Positions 36,772 to 46,400 of a DNA stretch of 64,000 nucleotides are shown here, piece by piece. Origin of the DNA: Candidatus Fluviicola riflensis (GTDB taxonomy: Bacteria > Bacteroidota > Bacteroidia > Flavobacteriales_D > Crocinitomicaceae); NCBI GenBank assembly GCA_002243285.1, contig CP022585.1:1412640-1476639 (forward strand), in the 5' to 3' direction. Below the pieces are notes generated by a model. It saw only the letters and a list, made by a program, of their open reading frames with translations. It searched no databases and was not told where the DNA came from. The stretch's first letter is position 1. Each line of letters begins with the position of its first letter. The position numbers and the translations under genes are program-made.

Positions 36772-36800
36772 GCAGATTTTTAAGCGTTACACGTATTTGC

Positions 36801-36928
36801 TTCCCACGAATTCACTAATTATAGCGCGCATAACGGACGCGCTTTATTTTTGAGAACGTATAGTGTGATCTGTGTTGTAATTGTCGGCGAGTGCGTTAGC
36901 CGAGCAAAAATCCGCGCATTCGTGGGAA
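36801..36928. repeat. Intergenic element A with terminal inverted repeats
   Basis: A 128-bp element with 11-bp perfect terminal inverted repeats (TTCCCACGAAT and ATTCGTGGGAA) and an inner imperfect palindrome of ATAACGGACGCGC and GCGAGTGCGTTAG type. A diverged copy lies at 39207-39319 in the same orientation. It has no coding capacity. It looks like a small non-autonomous mobile element or a palindromic unit of MITE/REP kind. Confidence 0.6.
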
Positions 36929-36934
36929 AAGAAA

Positions 36935-36953
36935 CGTTTCGGCTAGCCGAGAC
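36935..36953. repeat. Short palindrome next to element A
   Basis: CGTTTCGGCTAGCCGAGACG is a palindrome with one G-T style mismatch, centred on GGCTAGCC. A perfect copy of the core is at 39147-39164 beside element B. Confidence 0.5.
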
Positions 36954-37040
36954 GGGTGTGCAATCACACTTATAATTCGTGGTGAAAAATAATCCAAATG
37001 CGTAATTGTTTTGTATCCGTTTTTGGTCGACATTTGATAC

Positions 37041-37703
37041 ATGGAAAAGTGTAGAATTGCCTTGGTAGACGACAAGCCTTACAACGTTCAGGTGTTGGCC
37101 GAAAAACTGGCTTCAAAACCCGAATACGAGATTGTGAGCAGCACATTTGGCGGTTTGACATTTCTGGAAGCGCTCAAAACCATGGATCCTTTGCCGGAAG
37201 TGGTGTTCATGGACATCGATATGCCTGATCTGAACGGTATTGAAACAGTTCAGCGGGCAAAAAGTTCGCATCCTGAGATTCATTTCCTGATGATTACCGT
37301 ATTTGACGATGAAGAACGCGTTTTTCAAGCTATTCAGGCTGGAGCGAGCGGTTATTTGCTCAAAGACGAATCGATTTCAGGCCTGCACAAAGCAGTAGAC
37401 GATGTGATGAATTACGGTGGCGCTCCGATGTCACCTTCCATTGCCCGCAAAGCATTTCAATACATACAACGTATGCAGGCCGCGGCGGCAAGTGCCTCGA
37501 TCACCAATCAATCGCCGTTGAGTTCGCGAGAAATGGATATCCTGGCCGGCTTAGCCGAAGGAAAAAGCTACATGATCATTGCCGAAAAATTATTTATCAG
37601 TCCGCATACGGTGCGCAAGCACATGACCAACATTTACGAAAAATTGCATGTCAATTCAAAAGTAGAAGCCGTGCGCATGGCATTGGAAAAGAAATGGGTG
37701 TAG
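37041..37703 (+). CDS. NarL/FixJ-family response regulator
   Basis: A 220-aa regulator. The receiver domain (about residues 4-125) has the acidic pocket VDDKP, the phospho-acceptor Asp in VVFMDIDMPDLNG (near residue 57) and the Lys in LLKDES. The C-terminal LuxR-type HTH (about residues 153-215) contains LSSREMDILAGLAEGKS and the recognition helix PHTVRKHMTNIYEKLHV. It is the natural partner of the HisKA_3 kinase just upstream, although 269 bp with a repeat element separate the two. Its targets cannot be inferred. Confidence 0.92.
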   Translation: MEKCRIALVDDKPYNVQVLAEKLASKPEYEIVSSTFGGLTFLEALKTMDPLPEVVFMDIDMPDLNGIETVQRAKSSHPEIHFLMITVFDDEERVFQAIQAGASGYLLKDESISGLHKAVDDVMNYGGAPMSPSIARKAFQYIQRMQAAAASASITNQSPLSSREMDILAGLAEGKSYMIIAEKLFISPHTVRKHMTNIYEKLHVNSKVEAVRMALEKKWV

Positions 37704-37814
37704 TAGGCGAGGGACGCCTCCCGCGCAGACTGCAGCCAGTATTTTTAAGATATAACATAGGTAAGGGGTGATCCTGAGCCCAAATAACCGCCAAATTGAA
37801 CCATGTTGGGATAT

Positions 37815-37833
37815 GCCCGGGGAGTAACCGGGC
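37815..37833 (+). terminator. Weak hairpin after the response regulator
   Basis: GCCCGG (37815-37820) and CCGGGC (37828-37833) form a 6-bp GC stem with a 7-nt loop, about 110 nt past the regulator's stop. The T-run behind it is short, so termination is only possible. Confidence 0.35.
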
Positions 37834-37924
37834 GTATTTCATCGACTCAATACTGCCTCGGTTTGTAGCCGTGAATCACCGATTATTACTATTTTTTTCT
37901 GATCTATTATGTTTTCTCCTGGTA

Positions 37925-37932
37925 TACGTTTG
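37925..37932 (+). promoter_or_regulatory. -7 promoter element upstream of the kelch protein gene
   Basis: TACGTTTG matches TAnnTTTG exactly, 38 nt before the ATG at 37971. No clear -33 TTTG is seen at the usual distance. Confidence 0.4.
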
Positions 37933-37970
37933 TAACAAAACATTTCTCCCATTCTCCCGTTAAACACCCC

Positions 37971-39140
37971 ATGACAAAACACCTTATTTTCCTCCTTTTC
38001 ATGTGCGGGTTTTTGACATCCCATGCACAAAACTGGGAAACCAAAACATCGGTGCCGGCTTGGGGAAGAGACGATGCCTGTGCGTTTTCATTGTTGGGCA
38101 AAGGTTATATAGTTACCGGGAATCAAGGCGGTTTTGTGACGAGTAACGAGCTGTGGAGCTACGATCCTGTTACCAATTCATGGACACAAAAAACACCATT
38201 CCCGGGAACACCCAGACAATATGCAGGTTCGTTTGTGATGAACAATGAAGCATACATAATTATGGGCATTGCCGAAAACGGAACGACCCTCAACGATTGC
38301 TGGAAATATACTGCTGAAACAGATACCTGGACGCAATTAGCGGACTTCCCCGGAACGGGGCGCTGGTCGATGTTCTCGTTTTCGACTTTGCTGTATGGCT
38401 ACGTCGGAACCGGAGCTATTCCGGGAGCTTTACTGAACGATTGCTGGCGCTATGATCCGAATGCGGATACATGGATTGAACTGGAATCTTTTCCCGGTGG
38501 AACAGTGCGGGAAACGGTTTCGTTTTCCATCGGCGAGCGCGGATATGTGGGGCTTGGTTTCCAGGCAGCGAACGGAACGCAACTCACAGCAGCTTTTCAT
38601 CAATGGAGTGATTTAACGAACCAATGGACTGCCTTACCTGATTTTCCGGGAGGACCGAGATCGTACGCTACAGCTGTCGCGAATGCTCACCAGGGATTTG
38701 TTGGAACAGGACAGAACGCTGCCGGCGATTTTCAGAACGATTGTTTTGTGTTCGATACTGAAACGGCTTCATGGACCGCTATTGATTCGTTACCCGACCT
38801 CGGAATGCGCGGTATGAGCGCTTTTACATTAAGTGCTCAGCCTTATTTCCTCACCGGATTGCGCGAAGATATTGTACGCGTTTCGAGCGTGTTTCGCTAC
38901 AATCCTCCGGTGAAAAGCAGCCCGAATGTTCTTGTTTACCCGAATCCATCAACCGGAGAAGCCATTGTAAAGGGCGATGAACTCCAGCGGATTCAGTTGT
39001 TTACGCTCGACGGCCGTTTGCTGCGCGAGGTGGTCCCTACCGAAGTTACAACCTGGCTGGGTGAGCTTCCCACTGGGATGTTGCTCCTGAGATTGCTATC
39101 CGGCGATCAATGGATTTGTGAGCGGTTGTTGGTTTATTGA
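37971..39140 (+). CDS. Kelch-repeat secreted protein with T9SS type A sorting domain
   Basis: A 389-aa exported protein with a signal peptide (cleavage near LTSHAQN) and a beta-propeller of about six kelch-like blades (WSYDPVTNSWTQK near residue 62, CWKYTAETDTWTQLADFPG near residue 109, CWRYDPNADTWIELESFPG near residue 157). The C-terminal 75 residues are a type A T9SS sorting domain beginning LVYPNPSTGEAIVKGDE. No enzyme motif is visible, so ligand binding on the surface is likely. It lies between the two copies of the inverted-repeat element. Confidence 0.85.
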   Translation: MTKHLIFLLFMCGFLTSHAQNWETKTSVPAWGRDDACAFSLLGKGYIVTGNQGGFVTSNELWSYDPVTNSWTQKTPFPGTPRQYAGSFVMNNEAYIIMGIAENGTTLNDCWKYTAETDTWTQLADFPGTGRWSMFSFSTLLYGYVGTGAIPGALLNDCWRYDPNADTWIELESFPGGTVRETVSFSIGERGYVGLGFQAANGTQLTAAFHQWSDLTNQWTALPDFPGGPRSYATAVANAHQGFVGTGQNAAGDFQNDCFVFDTETASWTAIDSLPDLGMRGMSAFTLSAQPYFLTGLREDIVRVSSVFRYNPPVKSSPNVLVYPNPSTGEAIVKGDELQRIQLFTLDGRLLREVVPTEVTTWLGELPTGMLLLRLLSGDQWICERLLVY

Positions 39141-39146
39141 TGATCA

Positions 39147-39164
39147 GTCTCGGCTAGCCGAGAC
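39147..39164. repeat. Perfect 18-bp palindrome after the kelch gene
   Basis: GTCTCGGCTAGCCGAGAC is a perfect palindrome, 6 nt after the stop codon. The same core occurs beside element A at 36935-36953. It may end transcription or bind a protein. Confidence 0.55.
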
Positions 39165-39206
39165 GTTACTGCGCTAACGCTTGTTTCATCAAAAGGTATG
39201 CTTTTC

Positions 39207-39319
39207 TTTCCACGAATGCACGAATTTTTTGCGCGCCTAACGGACGCGCTCAGTGTATGTTATGTTGTATAATTGTGAGCGAGTCCGTTAGGCGAGCCTA
39301 ATTCGTGCATTCGTGGGAA
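39207..39319. repeat. Intergenic element B with terminal inverted repeats
   Basis: A 113-bp element with 19-bp terminal inverted repeats (one mismatch; outer arm TTCCCACGAATGCACGAAT on the complement). An inner inverted pair GCCTAACGGAC and GTCCGTTAGGC flanks a central AT-rich loop. It is a diverged copy of 36801-36928. Confidence 0.62.
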
Positions 39320-39348
39320 TCATTTAAATTCTGGTACAATTTCCAGCA

Positions 39349-40404
39349 TTACTGATAGCCTTTAAAATCACTCGGGCACTGATACATACGGCGCGTAGAA
39401 CGGTTTTTCAGGTACCTGCCAAACAAGATTTTATCTCCGAAGTCAATCACCAGACTCAATTCATGCGTACCGTAAGAAGAGGTTTTTAAACGCGAAATTG
39501 TCATGTCAAAACCGTACATCACGCGCCAGCTATTGGCCGTTTGCGATGGCAGGTTCAATCCAACTGTAAAAATGAAGGAATCGTAACTTTTTACACCCAA
39601 GGCCGCGTTGCGGTTGCGAAACCAAACACCGAAGGTAAACGGACGATTCACGAGGTTCATTCCCACGGTAAATGTCTGGAACTCACGCTGACTTTCAAAT
39701 ATAAAGCCCGGCGAGTAGATCAGGTCGTTGAACAGCAGGTTGGCATTGGCGTGGATCACCGTGCGGGTAGGCAAGAGCTGATCATCGCCCAAAAAGGCAT
39801 CTCTTGGCTGCGATAAATGATGCAGGCTTGCACCGATCGTCATAGAATATTGTTTGAACGCACCACTCGATTTACGGGTTCTTCCGTTGAATCTTGCGAC
39901 CAAACCTGTATTAAAATCGGCATACGAAACCCGGAAATAATCAGGACGGTTAAACGCCGTAGGATTCACGTCGCCCAGGGTTTCATCCAATTGATCGGAG
40001 AAAGTGAGTTTTGACCAATCAATGCGTTTGGAAACATATCCGCCGCCAACACCTGCCTGGATAATGAGGTTTTTGGTATCCACCGGACGGTACGAATAGG
40101 TCAGGTAACCGCCTGTTGTGCGCAGCATGGCTTCTCCGGCTACATCACTGTAGATATTGCCGCCAATTCCCATTTTAAAAATAGACTGCGCTTCAAACGA
40201 ACCCGAGAAGGTGTTGAATCGCCCGGGAATTGGCCCCCACAGATTACGCGCATTGACACGAAACGTAAGCCCGTTGTTGATGGCCGTCATGGCCGGATTG
40301 TAATAAATCGGGTTGTTGTAAAACTGCGAGTAATTTGGGTCTTGCGACCATCCCGTAAGGCTAAGCGCACAGCAACCGATCATCAAAAGGATTAATTTCT
40401 TCAT
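39349..40404 (-). CDS. PorP/SprF-family outer-membrane protein
   Basis: A 351-aa beta-barrel of the type IX secretion PorP/SprF family. The signal peptide ends near LTGWSQ. It is followed by DPNYSQFYNNPIYYNPAMT, the family's N-terminal pattern, and by alternating strands up to the C-terminus. Members are needed for export or surface attachment of type B CTD adhesins (as SprF is for SprB). The gene follows the giant adhesin gene by 3 nt on the same strand, so the pair is an operon and this protein should serve that adhesin. Confidence 0.9.
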   Translation of the reverse strand: MKKLILLMIGCCALSLTGWSQDPNYSQFYNNPIYYNPAMTAINNGLTFRVNARNLWGPIPGRFNTFSGSFEAQSIFKMGIGGNIYSDVAGEAMLRTTGGYLTYSYRPVDTKNLIIQAGVGGGYVSKRIDWSKLTFSDQLDETLGDVNPTAFNRPDYFRVSYADFNTGLVARFNGRTRKSSGAFKQYSMTIGASLHHLSQPRDAFLGDDQLLPTRTVIHANANLLFNDLIYSPGFIFESQREFQTFTVGMNLVNRPFTFGVWFRNRNAALGVKSYDSFIFTVGLNLPSQTANSWRVMYGFDMTISRLKTSSYGTHELSLVIDFGDKILFGRYLKNRSTRRMYQCPSDFKGYQ

Positions 40405-40407
40405 GGC

Positions 40408-43400
40408 TTAACGAATTACAGTTACAGTTCCTGAACGTTTCTTTTTCCCATTCGGGTATTCCTTGCCTTCCCACACACGTTCGTTGAGGAAAGTGGCGGT
40501 GGCTTTCCACACATAGGCATCCTGCTGAACGGGTTCGCCGTTAAAGGTTCCGTCCCAGTACTCAGTTGGCCGGCCGTCTTCATCCAGCGCGGTTGTTTGC
40601 CAGATCAGGTTACCCCAATCGTCGTAAATCAGCAATTCAAACGATTTTAGGCCGACGCCTTTCGGAATGAAGTTGGAAACCTCAAAATCGCCGCTTCCCG
40701 GACTCAGCGCATTCGGAATGAACAAACCGTAGAAGAAATCGACGCCAACAGTTTGATTGGTGGTATCCGCACACCCGAATTGATTGATCGCAATCAGTGT
40801 CACATCAAAATCACCGAACGAATTGTAGCGTTCAATCGGATTCTCAAAAGTCGATGTATCGCCGTTTCCGAATTCCCAGAACCAGGTCGTGCCTCCGACT
40901 GACGTATTGGTGAACTCAACTGTTCCACTCAACGGGTCTGGGTTTTGGATGTTGACGAAATCAAATCCGGCAATTGGAGTAGGGTGAACCACAATCGGAG
41001 TATTAACCGTCACAGTATCCGTACAGCCGCCTGATCCGTAAGCAATGATGGTAATCGGATAAACGCCCGAGTTTTCGAAAGAGTAATTGACACTTGTTCC
41101 GTTGTAGGTGTTTCCGTCGCCGAAATCCCAAACCACCGAATCGGCAAAGCTACTAATCGAATTAAAGATAACAGGTTCGCCCACACAAACGGTATCTTCC
41201 GGAAGCGTGAAATCTGCGATTGGAACCTGGTAGACATTGAAATCCTGCGATGTTGTATCCGCACAGCCGTAGATATTTGTGGCAATCAATTGAATAATAT
41301 AAGTTCCAGGAGTGGGATAAATACCGGTTGGAGAATTGAGTATGGAAGTGCTCCCGTTTCCTAAATCCCAGGCATAATCAATGGCTCCAGAACTTGTATT
41401 GGTAAACGTTGCCGTCACCGGCGGATAACACGAATTGGTATTTGCGATTGTAAATGAAGCCACCGGAAGCGGGTAAACCGTAATGACCTGTTCTGTGGAA
41501 TCGGCGCAACCATTGGCGTTTTCCACGTAGAGTTTCACGGTGTAATTTCCTGCACTTGTAAACGTATGCGTCGGATTTACCTGTCCGGAAGTATTCCCGT
41601 CACCAAAATCCCATGATTGGAAACTGGTATTGGTGCTCGAATTCGTGAAACTCACTTCCAGCGGCATACAACCAGCGATTGGATCAGGCGTAAACGCTGC
41701 AACCGGATTGGTGCTGACAACAACAGGTTGCGTTACCGAAGCCGCGCAGCCGTTGGTTTGACTGATTCCTGTCAATGTAACCTGGTAAGTTCCGCTGGCT
41801 GAATAGGTATGTGTCGGATCATAAAGCAATGACGTGTTTCCGTCACCGAAATCCCAGCTCACGCTCGCCAAACCGGAAGAAAGGTTGGTAAACGTAAATA
41901 ACTGATCGATACAAACAGAATCGGGTTCGGAACTAAACGCCACATTCGGCGAAGGGAAAACCGTAATCACCGCTGTTGTGGTATCAAACCCGCAACCGTC
42001 GTTGGCAAACAATGAAACGGTATAGGTTCCAGCCTGTGTAAAGGTGTGGGTTGGGCTGTAAACTCCCGAAACGTTTCCGTCGCCGAAATCCCAGTTAGAA
42101 AACGTAGCTCCGCTCGAGAATTGTGTAAAGTTGACGGTATGTGGTACACAACCTGAAGGTGCATCCACGTTGAAGAATGCATTGACCGAGTTCGGTAAAA
42201 CAGTAATGGAATGATATGCTGTATCCACACCACATTCATTGGCCACGGCTAACATGATTGTATATGTTGTATCGTTTGCTCCGGTCGTAAAGGTGTGCTG
42301 AAATTGCCCGATTCCGTTGGTTCCCGTAGTTCCGTCACCGAAATCCCAGGAATAACTGTCAGGCAAACCGACACTGTTGTTGGTAATGTCTAAGATCAGC
42401 GGCGAACAACCGATGTTGGTGACCGTTCCAAAAATCGCCTGCGGACTTGGCATGGCAATCACTTGCTCGCTGTGTGTATCTGTTCCGCAGAAATTGGTAG
42501 CTGAAAGTACGATCGTGTATGTGGAATCAGCGATGATTCCGGCAGCAAAAGTAATCGCAGGTGGTGTAGTAAGATTGGATACTTGTCCGTTACCAAAATC
42601 CCAACCATACGTCACGGATGGCCCGGTAGAATTGTTTACAAAATTAACCGTTACAGGTCCGCAAGCGGAATCAGGTGCAAAAGCAAAATCGGCTACAGGT
42701 GGTTCGCGTACTTCTATTTGCTGTGTCAGTGAATCCATACAGCCAAAGGCGGAAGTCACAATCAGTTCAATGTCGAAAAAACCGATGGCGCTGTAAGTAT
42801 AAGAAGGGCTTTGAACCGCAGAAACGCTACCGTCACCGAAATCCCAATCATACGTAACACCAAGTGTGCTGGTATTCGTAAATAATTCAGACGTTCCTAA
42901 ACAGGTGATTGGGTCGAATGTAAAACTCACAACCGGGTTTGGATGTACAATTGCCAGCATATCATCACTGTTCACACAACCGGTAACCGGATCTGTGTAA
43001 GTATAGGTAAGTGTATGCGAACCGGTTCCTGCCGTTACGGGATCAAACGTTCCCGCAGCTGCATCGGTGATTCCGGTTCCTGACCATGTTCCTCCTGCTG
43101 GTGTTCCATTGATGTTAATGGCAGCATCGCTCGGACAAAAATCCAAATTAGGCCCGGCATTGACTACCGGTAACGGATTCACGGTAAAGAACATCGTATC
43201 TCGGATGAGGCAATTGCCCGCTCCGTTGGCGATGATTAATTCAAAGGTTCCTGCTGTTGTCGGGTCGAAAATACCACCGGATGTGACGCCCGGCCCTGTC
43301 CATGTTCCGCTCGCAGGTGTTCCGTTCAAAACCACATTCGCGGCATCGATACAAGCTTCCAGATCAGGGCCTGCGTTTGAAGCAACTGGTGCTACAACGG

Positions 43401-46400
43401 TAATTGTTCGTGTGTCTGAGTTGGTACAGCCATTAGCATTCGTAAACGTATACGTAACAATGGTGGAACCAACTCCTGCCGGAGTAAATATTCCACCCGA
43501 AGTGATATTGGCTCCCGACCATGTTCCACCTGCTGGTGAACCATTGACTTGGATCGGAAAGGGTTGATCACAAATCGTTGTATCGATTCCGGCATTGACA
43601 ACCGGCAATGCAAAAATCGTGGCAGTGAGCTGATCGCTGTTCATACATCCCGTAACCGGATCGGTGTACGTATAAGTAAGTGTGTGAATTCCGGCACCGG
43701 CTGTGTTCGGATCGAATGTTCCCAAAGCAGCGCTGGTGATTCCGGTTCCTGACCAGGTTCCGCCGGCCGGAGTTCCACCAAGGTTAAAGCCCGGGTCGTT
43801 TACACAATTGGAGAAATCGCCGCCGGCATTGACAACCGGTAACGGATTCACGGTAAAGAGCATCGTATCGCGCACAAGGCAGTTTCCTGCTCCGTTCGAA
43901 ATGATTAATTCAAAAGTACCTGTAACTGTCGGGTCGAAAATACCGCCTGATGTTACGCCAGGCCCTGTCCACGTTCCCGCGGCAGGACTTCCAGCCAATA
44001 CGACATTCGCAGCATCGATACAAGCATCCAGATCAGATCCGGCATCAGATGGAACAGGGGCAATGATCGTTACCGTTCGGGTATCGGAGTTTGTACAACC
44101 GTTTGCGTTTGTGAAAGTATAAGTGAGAATGGTAGAACCGATTCCGGATGGTGTAAAAATGCCGCCCGCAGTGATATTAGCACCTGACCATGTTCCTCCG
44201 GCAGGTGAACCACTGAATTGAATCGGGAACGGTTGATCACAGGCCGTGGTATCGATACCCGCATTGACAACGGGCAAGTCAAAAATGGTAGCGCTGAGTT
44301 GATCATTCGCCACACAGCCCGTTGCAGGATCTGTGTAGGTATAAGTGAGCGTATGAATTCCGGTCCCAGCTATGGCAGGATCGAATGTTCCCAAAGCCGC
44401 GTTGGTGATTCCAGTTCCGGACCAGGTTCCTCCAACAGGCATTCCACCAAGGTTAAAGCCAGGATCGTTTACACAATTCGAGAAATCAAGGCCTGCATTT
44501 ACAACCGGTAATGGATTTACGGTAAACAACATTGTATCGCGCACTAGGCAGTTTCCGACTCCGTTGGAAATTATCAATTCAAATGTTCCAGCTACTGTCG
44601 GGTCGAAAACACCACCTGATGTTACGCCCGGTCCAGTCCATGTTCCGGCGGCTGGACTTCCGTTCAACACCACATTCGCAGCATCGATACAGGCATCCAG
44701 GTCAGGGCCGGCATCGGATGGAACAGGAGCAACAACGTTTACTGTTCGAGTGTCGGAGTTGGTACATCCGTTGGCATTCGTAAAAGTATAGGTTACCACG
44801 GTAGAAGCGACTCCGGCCGGCGTAAATTGTCCACCGGCAGTGATATTTGCTCCGGTCCATGTTCCGCCAGCCGGTGTTCCGTTCAATTGAATCGGGAACG
44901 GTTGATCACACAGGGAAGTATCAATTCCGGCATTTACAATCGGTAATGCAAAAACGGTCGCAATTAATTGGTCCGTTCCGATACAACCTGTCACAGGATC
45001 GGTATAGGAATACGTAATTGTGTGAATTCCGGTGCCTGCTGTGGCAGGATTGAATGTTCCCAATGCGGGGTTGGTGATTCCGGTTCCCGACCACGTTCCG
45101 CCGGCAGGCAATCCGTTCAGGTCAAAAGGCACGGCATCAATGCAACTTGAAAAATCGTTTCCTGCGTTGGCGACCGGTAGCGGATTGACGGTTATAAGCA
45201 TCGTGTCAGTCGTTAAACAGCTTCCCGTCCCGAATGTATATACCATTGTAAACGTTCCGTCAATCGTAGGGTCGAAAATACCACCCGGGGTGATTCCGCT
45301 TCCCGACCAGGTTCCTCCGGCAGGAGCACCTATAATTACAGCGTTTGGTGCATCAATACACAACGCAAGATCGCTTCCTGCATCTGCAGGTGTTGGCGCT
45401 GTTACCGTAACGGTACGCGTGTCTGAATTGGTACAACCGTTTGCATCTGTATAAGTATAGGTCAACACAAATGATCCCGGGCCGTTGGGAGTAAAGATAC
45501 CCGTAACTGTCGTATTTGTGCCGCTCCATGATCCGCCGGCAGGTGTTGCAATAAATTGTACCGGAACGGGCTGGTCACATAAAGTCGTATCGACTCCTGC
45601 ATCGACCATCGGAAGCGGGTTCACGGTTGCTGTAAGCACATCCGTCGCGCTGCATCCTGTAACAGGATCTGTATAATCGTAGGTTAAAACATGATTTCCG
45701 GCCAATGCAGTTGCTGGGGTAAATTCCCCGGAAGGATCTGTAATTCCGGTTCCTGACCAGGTTCCGCCCGCCGGAGTTCCTGAAAGCGCAGCCATTGGCG
45801 CATCAATACAAAGCGTGAAATCAGCGCCTGCATCAACAACAGGTAACGGATTCACAGTAGCAATTACCGTGTCTGTATTCAGGCAAGTACTTGCTCCGAA
45901 CGTATAAACCAATGTGAACGTTCCAACCGTATTCGGTGTGAACGTACCGCCGGCTGTCACAGAAGTTCCTGTCCAGGTTCCGCCCGCCGGGGTTCCGTTT
46001 AAAACGATGTCAGGTGCATTTATACAACTGGCAAAATCAGGCCCTGCGTCTGCAAGGATCGGTGCAACAACGGTAATATCCACTACGTCGGTATTGGTAC
46101 AGCTGTTGGCATCGGTAAACGAATAAGTAAGTGAATTGACACCAGCTCCGTTGGGTGTAAAAACCCCGGATGGTGTCACGTTCGGCCCTGACCATGTTCC
46201 ACCGGCAGGTAAACCGTTGATTTGTACCGGAATCGGCTGATCACAAAGCGTTTGATCGCTTCCTGCATCTACTACCGGAAGTGGATTTACGGTAACGGTA
46301 ACATTTGCGCTGGCAGAACATCCGGCTGTTGTTCCGGTGACAGTGTAAGTGGTCGTTATTGTCGGGGAAGCCGTTACCGTACTTCCGATGGTTGTATTGA

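Noticed and set aside
43067..44791. A set of plus-strand open frames opposite the repeat block, repeated at 669-bp steps
   Set aside because: They are mirror frames of the giant adhesin's repeats; their own repeated nature comes from the minus-strand gene, and they lack starts, signals or family motifs.
42950..46290. Possible CRISPR or satellite array from regular repeats
   Set aside because: Units are 669 bp, in frame, without short identical repeats separated by unique spacers; no cas genes are present.
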